DNA of 64,000 nt from Diabrotica undecimpunctata (taxonomy: Eukaryota; Arthropoda; Insecta; Coleoptera; Chrysomelidae). The notes beneath the pieces are model-generated. The model made no database searches. It had not been told where the DNA came from and saw only the letters and a list, made by a program, of their open reading frames with translations. Of the stretch, positions 41,820-51,689 are shown piece by piece (the stretch's first letter is position 1; the number at the start of each line of letters is the position of its first letter). The DNA lies in assembly GCF_040954645.1 (NCBI RefSeq), contig NC_092806.1, positions 128,858,952 to 128,922,951 on the forward strand, written 5' to 3'. Made by a program: the position numbers and the translations under genes.

Positions 41820-43891
41820 TAAAAAGAATTGAACTCAGAAACCAACAACCAAAAATTAATGTAAGAATGCTAGAAATAAAAACGAAGAAATAAAAAACGA
41901 ATTAAAAAATAATGTGAATTTTAATATGCAAAAAACACTAACTGACAACAAACGAATTATGGACGTAAATAAAAAGTGGTATGATATAAAAAAACACATT
42001 ACTGAAACCAACTCAAGAAAGTTTGATACAATATAGGTCAGAGGCTAAAAAACAGTGGATGATAGAAGAAATACTATTACAGATGGAAGAAAGAAGGAAA
42101 TATAAAGGAAAAGATCTACAGAAGTATAAAGAAATACAACGAATAATTAAGGAAAAAATCAAAACAGCTAAAGAAATCTATTTGATGAAACAATGTAAAG
42201 AGATAGAAGAACTAGAAACAAAATATGATATGAGAAATATGTACAAAAAAATAAGAGAAATGACTGAAATGGGTCGAAATAGATAGCAAGGACACATAAA
42301 AGACAAAAAAGGAGTACTTCTAATAGATTTACCAGATAAATTAAGACGATGGGAGGAGTACGTTAGAGAACTTTTCCAAGATGAAAGAGATGAAATGCAG
42401 AAAATACAAGAATTAAATCCTTTAAAGAGACAGAAGATCACGAAGATAGATGAAATCAAATATGCTATCAAAAACTCTAAAGACAATAAGGCAGCTGGAT
42501 GAGATGAAATACCAGTAGAACTGTAAAAACTAGTGGAAGAGAATAACTTGGAAGTATTGACAGATTTATTCAACACGGTGTACGATACGGGAATAATACC
42601 ACAAGAGTGGCTTAAGTCAGCATTTATAAACATCCCTAAAAAACAAGCAGCAAAAGAGTGCTCTTATTATCGAACACTGAGCCTTATGAGTCATACTTTA
42701 AAAGTTCTGCTGAAAGTAATACTTAAGAAAGTATATGAAAGGCTAGAGGAGGATATTAGCGAGACGCAGTTCGGGTTCCGAAATGGAATGGGTACTCGAG
42801 AAGGACTATTTGCCATCAAAATATTGATTCAGCAATGTCGGGATGTAAACGTTGATCTACACTTTGCTTTGTTGACTACGAAAAAGCTTTCGATAAAGTA
42901 AGACATGAAAAACTAATATTAATACTTATGAACAAGCACATTGACAGTGAAATTATAAATATAGTGCAAACATTATATTGGAACCAAAGTGCCACAGTTC
43001 AAATTGATGGGTAACACTCAGAAGAAATGAAGATCTGTAGAGGAGTTAGACAGGGATGTGTTTTATCGCCACTTTTGTTGAACTTATATTCTGAAGAAAT
43101 TTTCCAAAACACGCTCAATAATGTCAAAGCGGGAGTTAGCGTTAACGGAAAACTAATTAACAACTTACGATATGCAGACGACACTGTGATTATAGCAATG
43201 AGTATAGAAGATCTACAACATCTTATCGAAAGCTTAAGTATGAATAGTGCTGAGATGGGAATTACTATAAACGCTAAAAATACGAAGTGCATGCTAATTA
43301 CAAAAAGACTACAAAATATACATCACCTATTGACAATCAATGGTAACGTGATAGAACAAGTAGAAAAATATCAGTATTTGGGAACTTTGATCAATGAAAC
43401 CAATGATCATATTGCAGAAATAGACACGCGAATAGAGATTGCCATATCAGCATTTATACGAATGAAGCCACTCCCAACGTTCAATAATCTAAATTTGGAG
43501 ATCAGACTACGTACCATTCGCTGTTTTATATTTTCAATATTATTATATATGGAGCTGAGACTTGGACATTAAAAAAATGCAATTTAAAAATAATCGAGGC
43601 TTTCGAACTCTGGTTATACCGCAGAGAAATCACCACTATACAAACCAGAAAATTGGAATACCTAGTCCACGTGATGAGGGGACCAAAATATGAGATTTTG
43701 ACACTCATAATACAGGGAAAGATTCAAGGAAGAAGATCTGTTGGCCGAAGGCAGAACTCATGGTTGAAGAACCTACGTGATTGGTATCAATGCAGATCGA
43801 TTGATTTGTTTAGGGCAGCAAGTTCAAAAATAAAAATAGCCATTATGATTGCCAACCTCCGTAAGGAGGCGGCACTCTAAGAAGAAGAAGT
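41820..43891 (+). mobile_element. LINE, family A
   Basis: Protein blocks start in the endonuclease-RT linker (RSEAKKQWMIEEILLQMEER, LQKYKEIQRIIKEKIKTAKE), run through pre-RT, RT and C-terminus, and end in an AAGAAGAAG tail at 43880-43889. The endonuclease is absent. There are stops in the pre-RT region (two near 42501-42527), a frameshift in RT motif A near 42880, and a deletion of about 30 residues in the C-terminal domain, where YRR is joined directly to EITTIQTRKLEYLVHVM near 43625. The copy is inactive. Confidence 0.88.
42533..43572 (+). pseudogene. RT of family A LINE (41.8 kb copy)
   Basis: Open frame 42533-42901 carries GIIPQEWLKSAFINIPKKQA, LSLMSHTLKVLLKVILKKVY and TQFGFRNGMGTREGLFAIKI. 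Motif A (the usual D-Y-E-K-A-F-D-K) is present but shifted out of frame near 42875-42905. Open frame 43027-43572 carries GVRQGCVLSPLLLN (motif B), NNLRYADDTVIIA (motif C at 43171-43182), KYQYLGTLINETND and the start of the C-terminal domain. All catalytic blocks are recognisable, in two frames. Confidence 0.87.
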
Positions 43892-44204
43892 TCTTTAAAG
43901 ATGAATCAGTTGTTATCATGTTTCTGACGGGTGTTCTCAAGACAATATCATTTTAAACTCATCTACTTTAAAATGTCGATGGTTAAAAACGTAGATATAG
44001 TATTTCCAAATATCTTAGTTGTTGAGAAAAACGTTTTAAAGTTTTTGCGTTACTTTTTGTTTGATACTGGTAATATATTGATATATTATAATGTTTGTGT
44101 TATTATGTGTATGTTATTATAAAGTTCGGTTATCATTATTAATTTAATGTAGATAATTGTCAAAATATTATGTGTTATTGGGTTAAAAATGTATTTTTTG
44201 AAAA
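43892..44204. other. Unassigned A+T-rich DNA
   Basis: No gene recognised. Confidence 0.4.
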
Positions 44205-44743
44205 TTTGTATGGACGTACAACATAAGGGTCCTTACTGCTTGGACATACAACATGTGCAACCTAGATAATTAAAATATTGAATTTGTATCAGTTCTCTTT
44301 ATTTTATGCTTTATTTGTTAAAATAAAGTACTGGGTAGAACACAAAAGCAATATATTTTATTCATAATCGTCTTCTGCATCTTCAGGGGTCCGCCAAGGT
44401 ACAAGATCCTTTGTTTTTTTTTTATCTAGGAAAACTTTCCAAATACGTTTTATAAATTGCTGATATGATCTCCTTATTTTGTAAACACAATAAGTCTTTC
44501 TTTTTTTCCTCAGATATGAATAGTCTTTTTTGATATTTGGATTTTAGGTTGACATCTGTCCATATAACTTATGTAACTTGTTTAGTATGACTTTTGTTTT
44601 GTATGTCATCAACTCTAAAAAATTTTCATTTGTCAATGAATAATTATGTTTAATCACAAATGGCCTTGTTTTTTCGAATCGAAACCACTTAACCGGAAAC
44701 CATTTTATTGGATCATTTAACGCATTAGTTTTTTTATTTTGCA

Positions 44744-45250
44744 TTATAAGTGATGCAAGATTCTGCAGGTCATAAAAATCTGCAGTTTATGTACTTCGTG
44801 AGGTTTTGGTTTGTGTCTTGCCATGCTCAAAAAGTTTCCATTCTTCTGTCGTGTCGATTCCATAAACTTTAGGTCGATCGTTTTAAGATTGTCAATTTTT
44901 GCAACAGCGTATAGTATTGCACCACAAACAAACTGGTTGTAGTTTGGCCCACCACATGTGTCTGAGAAAGTGGCTACATGTTCAACGGTTTCTGGCAAAC
45001 TATACAGATATTTTAAAAGGCATGTGCCTATCTCTGAGACACCTTTGGAACCCTTGGTTATATCCCATACATAGCAGTGACCACTTTGATCAAATGAATT
45101 ATAAATGGTAAAATTAAAAACTGAAAGTTTTTGTTTGTAATAAATCTGAGAATCTGCAGAAAATGGCACTGTCAAAATTACTTCTAAGTCGAGCGTAATC
45201 GCTCTATAATTGACTCCTTTTATTGTTCTGAAGCTATTTTCTTGTGGCAT
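44744..45250 (-). pseudogene. DUF7869 core, longest open frame
   Basis: A 168-residue open frame. The first ten or so residues come from the inserted DNA. Residues 14 to about 130 match the conserved core, with Y-K-Q-K-L...F-T-I-Y, C-Y-V-W-D, G-T-C-L-L-K-Y-L and S-D-T-C-G-G-P-N. The region after K-F-M-E-S, where relatives usually have a conserved histidine-containing stretch, is replaced by unrelated sequence, suggesting a frameshift or deletion. Confidence 0.65.
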
Positions 45251-45448
45251 TTTAAATTAATTTATATTTAAATGGGAATAAGCCACAATTAAAGGTTAAA
45301 ATACGTTTATTGACGTTTCATTTTCCACTTCGGAAATCGTTCTCAAAATACAAACATTGTATTTTGAGAACGATTTCCGAAGTGGAAATTGAAACGTCAA
45401 TAAACGTATTTTAACCTTTAATTGTGGCTTATTTCCATTTAAATATAA
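45223..45448. mobile_element. PLE-terminus insert in the DUF7869 gene
   Basis: A 14-bp direct repeat ATTGACTCCTTTTA at 45209-45222 and 45449-45462 flanks a 226-bp insert. Joining across the repeat restores the DUF7869 reading (K-G-V-N-Y-R-A). The insert contains a 93-bp near-perfect inverted repeat made of PLE terminal sequence, with no coding. It is most simply a PLE-derived insertion reduced to its ends. Confidence 0.75.
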
Positions 45449-45450
45449 AT
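45260..45450. repeat. 93-bp inverted repeat, 5-bp loop
   Basis: Arms 45260-45352 and 45358-45450 around AACAT. Each arm has the order AAATRTAAATTT-like, AATTGTGGCTTATT, AACCTTTAATT, ACGTCAATAAACG, GGAAATYGAAACG and TTTTGAGAACGATTTCC as read on its own strand. The same blocks occur at the PLE end 8606-8712, and in part at 22701-22870 and 46428-46540. A transcript would form a very long hairpin. Confidence 0.9.
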
Positions 45451-46050
45451 TGACTCCTTTTACTTTAATAGCTTTCGTCTTGTCTGATTTTTTTATTGTG
45501 ATAGCCTCTTCTTCCCTTTATTTATGGAGTTTCCAATTATTTTTCAAAGAAGATTTGTCTGAGGCATTATAATAAATATTGCACGTAGAGCATTGATCCT
45601 TTTTGGGAATGTGGAAGTATAGATCATACTACTTAAAAATTTATCTATAAACGTTGATGGAAACCGGTGTTATTTTTTCCTTAGGGCAGTACTCGTCTTT
45701 GTACAATCTGTACATAATGAAAAGGTTTAAGTCAGAAGCCAAATAAAGTTTCTTTGTATGGCGACGACTATAATGCGATTAAATTTTAGGAAAACTGTCT
45801 ATATGAATTGTCACGTGATTTTTAGCTGCGTATCGGGTGTAATATTCTTTTCGTCCATTGTAACCTACGTAAGCCCTTCCTGGACCACGGTTTTTACCTG
45901 AAAGCTAATACTAAAACTTGCACAAAAACATTTGAGACACTTTCTGTGTGTCCCCACTGGTGTCACATAATGTGAAAATACGCTATGTTGTTCTTCATGC
46001 AAAATACTCTGACGTTCAGAAGGAATTTTTGTTGAACATTTCAATCTACA

Positions 46051-46427
46051 TTTAAGAGCATAAATATTGTATGTCCAGACAAATATTATTTACAGCCATA
46101 ATAAGTTTGATTGAGTGAGCACTAATATTGTATGTACAAAATACACTAAGTTTGTGCAATTCTTACGCACATAATATGTCTGTGCTAGTACATGTGCTGT
46201 GCATTTAGTACAAATGGGAAATACTATATTTAGGCAAGGCAGTTTAACATATTTACAATAATTCTGGACTTACAATAATTATACAGAACATTCAGATGAC
46301 CCTGCTAAATATTCTTATGATGTTATCTTAAAATTAGCAAGAAGTGGACATACAATGTTTGTGCGTTAAACCATCGATGACTATTAGTCTGAATTGTCAG
46401 TATGAATGAGGCAGATAAAAATTCACG
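46051..46427. other. Spacer with TTGTATGTCC-type motifs
   Basis: Holds three of five copies of a GGACATACAA-like word (46068-46078, 46129-46138 and 46345-46356); two more lie at 44211 and 44241. See findings. Confidence 0.5.
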
Positions 46428-46540
46428 AAATAATTTATTTAATCTGTTTTTTTCCGACGTGGAAATCGAAATATCAAAAAAAGGTATTTTAAAATTAAAT
46501 TGTGATTAATTTTCAATAAAAATAGTAAATAACTTTAAAA
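46428..46540 (+). repeat. PLE terminus, diverged copy
   Basis: CCGACGTGGAAATCGAAATA, then GGTATTTTAAAATTAAATTG and TGATTAATTTTCAATAAAAA parallel the right arm of the palindrome at 45358-45450 and the PLE end at 8606-8712. No PLE coding sequence is adjacent, so it is a solo terminus. Confidence 0.55.
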
Positions 46541-47539
46541 TACTACAAGAAAATACTTTCAGAACCTATATTAACGAAATACTATTAACAACATTTTAAA
46601 CGATTATAAAAAACACATAAAAAATATTTTCATAAAAGGGAAATTTACGAAAACCCGAGACTAAAAATTTTATTTTATATTACTAAGAAGAATCGTAAAA
46701 ATAACATTATTAAATGGGACTTCACAAAACAATAAAGTGTTCTAAATTTATCTTTGAAAAATTATGTAAGTAAATTTTCATAATAACTATGTACTTAACT
46801 AGATAAATAATATAAAAAAAAATTAAAAAAATCATAAAACGTTACTATTACTTAAATATTATTTTTGCCACATTACCTATAAAACAAAATCAATCAAATT
46901 TACCATTGAAAAAGAAAACAACAATTCACTTCACTGGATTCACAACACTCACTGTGTTAATCACAAAAGAAGATACAAGATATGCAACCAAAATTTGACG
47001 GAAAACCAACCCACATCAACATATTTAAATTACCACTCAAACTAGAACGTAAACATCAAAAGAAATGTCACAAGATTAAAGAAAGGAAACAACAAAACAC
47101 CGCAAGCCAGAGATTGGTGGATTTTGGTGGGAGTTTGTTGTAAAACTTTACGGTGCGTTACAGGGTTACCCTACGATGTTTCGATGGAATATAGAAAGCC
47201 TGAAGATATCTTTCGTGATCCGGCAGAACTTAATCTGGCATGGTATAGCACTCACATCCGTAAATCACAATATTTCTCGCAAGTGATTAAATGAGCGGAC
47301 GAATGCTGCTGTTGCTGCTCGAGGAGTGCATTGAAGTCTTTCTGAATTTCTTGCAGTCAGCCTGCTGTGGTGCTTGGTCACTTGAATATAGGATCATGCA
47401 AGTTTTCACCACTTCTTGTAAGGTTTTCATTTGATCTGTCGCCTCCACTTGTAAAAATTTATAATTTGCTCATTGGGGGTTGAAAGGCGGGACTGAATAA
47501 TTACTGGACTTGATTTTAGGGTCAGTAAACAAAATGAAA
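46541..47539. other. Unassigned DNA
   Basis: No gene firmly recognised. A minus-strand stretch near 47460-47250 (VEATDQMKTLQEVVKTCMIL) is protein-like but matches nothing I can name. Confidence 0.35.
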
Positions 47540-47599
47540 TGTTTGCGAACCGCTACTGGTGTTTTGGTTTATAGAGCTGAGTCGTGGATAAGGATTCCT
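47540..47599. repeat. Repeat shared with 35875-35942
   Basis: GTTTGCGAAC...GTGTTTTGGTT...GTGGATAAGGATTCCTT repeats the left edge of the insert at 35875. It lies just before a LINE start at about 47660. Confidence 0.6.
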
Positions 47600-47659
47600 T
47601 TTTTGGAAGGAATGGGAGGACTAACTACAAAAAAGAAATTAAAAAAATACTTACAGGTG

Positions 47660-48735
47660 ACCTGTTCAGGTTTTAGGTCGGAAAGAAAGATCATGCACCG
47701 GCGCTATATTTATAATGAGGGAAGTGCAAGAGAAATCATGGATTTAAATTTTTGCAATCTTAAGAAGGCATTTGATCAAGTCAAATTACAGGACGTTTTC
47801 CACTTATTTTACGCAAGAGAGATCTTTAGGCTATCGATAGCTATCGAAATTATCTACCAAAATATCACAATAAAAGTAAAAGTATAAGAAGAACTGACTG
47901 ACGCTATTGAAGCTGTCAATGGAATAAGACGGGGAGATTCTCTGAGACCTCTATTGTTCAACCTGATTATGAATGAAATAATAAAGAAAGTAAGAACTAA
48001 AAAAACGACATTGGAGAAAAACAACTTAAATAATCTGCTATGCAGACGACGCAATACTACTTTCTTAAAGTGAAGATGATTTACAACGTATGCTGTACCA
48101 ATTTAATATAACCTCCAGAAAATTGAACATGTTAATTTCTCAAAAAAGACAAAATGCGTGGTTATGACAGCACATTTACTAAAAGATAAATTGGAGCTGG
48201 AAGGTCAGATAATAGAACAAGTGATGGAATTTAAATATCTAGGCATCAAGTAAAAGATCAAGTGAATAGAGCAAACAGAACCACAGGTAGCCTGAATGAA
48301 ACAATATGGATAAATAAAAATATTGGGAAAGAAATGAAAGGCAGAATTTACAAAACAGTCATCAGACCAATAATGACATACGCGGCAGAAACACGACCTG
48401 ACGCAGACAGGACAAAAGGGATGTAAGAAACAGCAGAGATGAAAATACTTAGAAAAATTGATGGTAAATCACTATGTGACAGAGCTAGAAGTACATATTT
48501 TATATACGACGTAGATGCAAGGTGGAGAACATCAAGGACTGGGTAAAAAATACAAAAGTAGAATGCAACTATCCTGTAAGCTGAATGGCAACAAATAATG
48601 TTGTAAAGAAGGCAAGAGACGCAGGCGCAGACGGTTCCCCTGTAGGAAGACCATGAATGAAACGACAACTTACTGGAGGCACATTGAAAAATAGACAGAG
48701 TCATATCTACATAAAAAGAAGAAGAGAAGCAGAAG
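47660..48735 (+). mobile_element. LINE, family B
   Basis: RT blocks in broken frames are: FNLKKAFDQV-like (motif A near 47755; it reads NFCNLKKAFDQVKLQD), IEAVNGIRRGDSLRPLLFN (motif B near 47910), ICYADDAILL (48035-48062, YADD at 48039-48050) and EFKYLGIK. These are followed by the C-terminal region (NRANRTTGSLNETIWINKNI, RIYKTVIRPIMTYAAETRPD, ETAEMKILRKIDGKSLCDRA) and an AAGAAGAAGAG tail at 48716-48727. The endonuclease and RT fingers are absent or destroyed. Motif A has lost its first catalytic Asp (N-L-K-K in place of D-L-K-K). Multiple frameshifts. Confidence 0.83.
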
Positions 48736-50839
48736 ACATCGTAAAAAGGTCATTGTTTATTATATTATTATAAATATTATATTTATAGCTACCAATACAA
48801 CATTTATTCCACGACTTGATGAAGAAATAATCTCATATCGTCGACAGAGAAGTTGGACATAAGATCATTCGAATTTATACATCGAATTTATAAATCGATT
48901 CTATTTACCATGATACGATTTTATCCATGATACTGGTGATTTTTGACTATTCCATGGACATATTTTACCTATTTTTCTTCTTTTATGAGGAAACACTGAC
49001 TTTTTCGCAATTCGACGGATTTCAGTGGTTGCTGCACAATTGACATATACCATTTCTTTCACCAATCTCTCGTCTGACTAAAAAGAGAAGAAGATTGTGT
49101 AAATTTTAGGCCAATCTCAGATTCTCCGTTTAAGTGTAACAGTTTTTGTTTACATCGGGTCGAACATTTTTGTCGCTTTTTTCTTTTTACCATTGCCTTT
49201 AGCTTTTTTTTATGCATCATTGTCGTTGTATCGTTGTATTGCAGTATTTTGTCCATATTGCAAATAGACTCAGTAATTGTCTATCATGAGTTTTGTTTAA
49301 CTTATTTTATATCGTTTTTTTTTTTATAAAAATAAAACAATTATCTGAAAACATCACTAGTTATTTTTATAATGATAGTAATAAACCATCATTATATTTA
49401 TCCACATCTATAAAAAAAAATAATAAAACTAGAATGATCATTTTTTATTATGTTTTTGTTGAAACTAGTGTCCATTATATAAATCAAACATACACCAAAT
49501 CTAAAATAAAATCAATATTCCGATCTAATCGACATCGGAAAATTAAGTGTTACTCCTTTATTATGTAACCGGTAGAATGTATCATCATGTTATTTACCAG
49601 TTGGATGAGCATAACGCAGGAACTTTGTAGCACATGAATAAACATGACCTTGACAGTGAAATAAGAAAGATATGAAACTCGTTTTAAAGTTACTTTACAT
49701 TGTAAATAGAAGTAGTAGAGTAGCTGTTGTAGTAACTTTACTATAATTATATACGATGCTATTTATCAAAGATAATATTTAATTTGGATAGTTTTGTCGA
49801 TGATTTAGCAATTTAGCTAAATTTGAACAAAAAGTGTTGGTTTTAAAGATAGATATTTTATTTATAAAATATTTGTTATGTGCTTTTATATAACAGTGAA
49901 GATCATTTCAGAATCTAAGGGGGAACGAAATTACTAAGCAGTAAGCAGTTGTTCACACAACACAAAAGACAAAAGCTACTGAAGGGTTATGATAAAGAAA
50001 ACCTCCTTTTGATAGCTTCTAAAAAGAGTATACCCTACACTACAAATACCTATCCATTTTTTTAATGAATAAATTTTTCAAAATAAATTTCACCTAAACA
50101 TACTTTGTTTCTTCATTTATTTCAGCAACAAGGACTTGAAGTCACTTGTGGGTGTGGACCTTTGGTGCAACACCTTTTTCTAAATCAATGAAACATGAGC
50201 AAAATACGAACAAAAGTATTTAGATAACGTGATCAAATTTGATTTGATCAAATTTTTAGTTAAGAAATGCTTATCCAATAATTTCCCCAAAATTGCTTTG
50301 AAAATTAAAAAGTGTTCATCGTTTTTATTCCGCCATTATGATAAGGAAAGAAGCTCTTCTATGACCCAAATAATTCATCTAAAGTTTCCTCAAACAGTGT
50401 CTGTTCTTTTTATAGAAAGATTTATTATTTATTGGATAATTTTGTGGCAAAAGCAAAATACGATGCCAATTTATACCAAAAAAATTATGATGCCAATTTT
50501 ACGATTCTATGGCAAATGGACTCCTTTCCGATGCAATTACACAAACACATCAGACCGACCTTAGTCCGCTATGATAATTAACTGTATGAAATAATTCGGT
50601 TCACACTCACGAAGTTTACAGCTTGGCATGTAGTGCAGATTTTCTTAAAAAGTTTCTTATAGGTAATTTAAATCTAAGATGCTGAATCTGGATATAATGT
50701 CCAATACCACAATGATAACATCGACCCAATGTATCGTACTCTCATTATTTCGGGCCATATAGTTCTACATTTTTGTTGCTATATTTTTTTGGAGTTTTAG
50801 AGATATCAACAATAGAAATCGGGTGTCTTACGTTTGAAC
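48736..50839. other. Unassigned DNA
   Basis: No gene recognised. A basic open frame at 49059-49256 (minus, RKKRQKCSTRCKQKLLHLNG) has no known domain. At 50126-50190 an open stretch follows a good splice-acceptor-like TTTATTTCAG, but no partner exon was found. Confidence 0.35.
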
Positions 50840-51175
50840 TCTTCTTCTTTTTCTCCTTTTTTTATATAGACATTACTCTGTCAGTTTTTCAATGTGACTC
50901 CAATAACTTTTCGTTTCATCATTTTCGTGGTCTTCCTACTGATCGTCTTTCTATTCGGGATTCGTCTTTTGCCGTCTTTACTTACTCTATTTGTTGTCAT
51001 TCGGCTTATATAATCATTCCGTTTTACTTATTATGTTTATTTTATATCGTTTTTATCCCATTTGGTATCCTTTTTTAGTTATCACTTTTTTTATTATTTC
51101 ATCCATAATCAAGTTAAACAATAGAGGACTCAGGAAATATCCCTGTCTTATCTCATTGCCAGCTTCAATAATACA
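50840..51175 (-). mobile_element. LINE, family B, internally deleted 3' fragment
   Basis: The minus strand reads IEAGNEIRQGYFLSPLLFNL, then MDEIIKKVITKKGYQMG (RT motif B and following, 51175-51065). It then jumps directly to the last C-terminal segment (YKPNDNK, EDHENDETKSYWSHIEKLTE) and a GAAGAAG tail at 50841-50846. Motif C and most of the post-RT domain are missing, so about 600 bp were deleted after or during insertion. Confidence 0.75.
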
Positions 51176-51199
51176 ACATAATAATTAACAGTTAACTAT

Positions 51200-51545
51200 A
51201 TTGCTGAATTAATGTCTACCTAATCAAGTGCTCAAAACGTCCTCCGTTGTCAATTTAACAATATCCTTACCCAATTGTAGAATGAGTCTATTACAATTCT
51301 CCACGTTTGTCTAGAAGTTAATATGGATTCATCGATAATCCTTTGCCTTAACTCTGCAACATTTGCTGGTTTGGTTTCATACATTCGGCTTTTCAAGTAG
51401 CCTCAATTAAATAATCTATAGGATTCAAATCGGGTGAACTAGGAGACCATTCAATACAACCTAATCTATCAATTCATTGTCCGGGAAATGCCAGATCTAA
51501 CTAACGCCGAACATTTATAAAAAATGAACTAAAGCTCCGTCTTGA
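51200..51545 (-). pseudogene. Mariner-like transposase C-terminal fragment
   Basis: The minus strand reads QDGALVHF (near 51530), IEWSPSSPDLNPIDYL (near 51440), GYLKSRMYETKPANVAELRQ (51400-51340) and RIIDESILTSRQTWRIVIDS (51340-51280). D-G-A-x-x-H-F and S-P-D-L-N-P-I-D are the late DDE blocks of mariner-group transposases. The sequence differs from the 39-41 kb element. Stops and a frameshift near 51410 disable it, and no terminal repeats were found. Confidence 0.72.
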
Positions 51546-51689
51546 TATAACCATATAATATTAAGATGGCTACAAACTTGATTTCCAGGTTGGGTACAAT
51601 TTCATTTCATAATTATCTCTTGTTAAATTTCTGTTTAGAAAGGAAGGTTGTTTCCGAAGTAATACCAGGAATAAAACAAAGGTTTAATG

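Larger units (their letters stand above)
44430..46050 (-). pseudogene. DUF7869-type protein remnant, split by an insert
   Basis: Minus-strand blocks, N to C. HIDSFPK-like and KKLYLASDLNLFIMYRLYKD lie near 45850-45690, and HIPKKDQCSTCN near 45640. After an insertion the frame continues 45250-44744 with NYRAITLDLEVILTVPFSAD, IYYKQKLSVFNFTIYNSFDQ, CYVWDITKGSKGVSEIGTCL and ATFSDTCGGPNYNQFV. The C-terminus (44744-44440) ends SEEKKKDLLCLQNKE and IYKTYLESFP. This order matches a family found in many copies in insect genomes and annotated as DUF7869; S-D-T-C-G-G-x-N is its signature. It is probably derived from a mobile element, but its biochemical role is not established. There are several stops, and the metal-binding-like cysteines near 45640 remain. 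Confidence 0.65.

Noticed and set aside
45358..45450. Possible second hammerhead in the PLE terminus (CGAAGTGGAAATTGAAACG)
   Set aside because: GAAACGTC resembles the right half of a hammerhead, but the CUGANGA box has two core changes and stem II cannot form as required.
49059..49256. Basic 65-residue open frame
   Set aside because: No recognised domain, no neighbouring exon signals and no homologous copy in the window; insufficient to call a gene.
50126..50190. Possible last exon of a host gene after TTTATTTCAG
   Set aside because: A single short open stretch with an acceptor-like site is common by chance in A+T-rich DNA, and no upstream exon was found.
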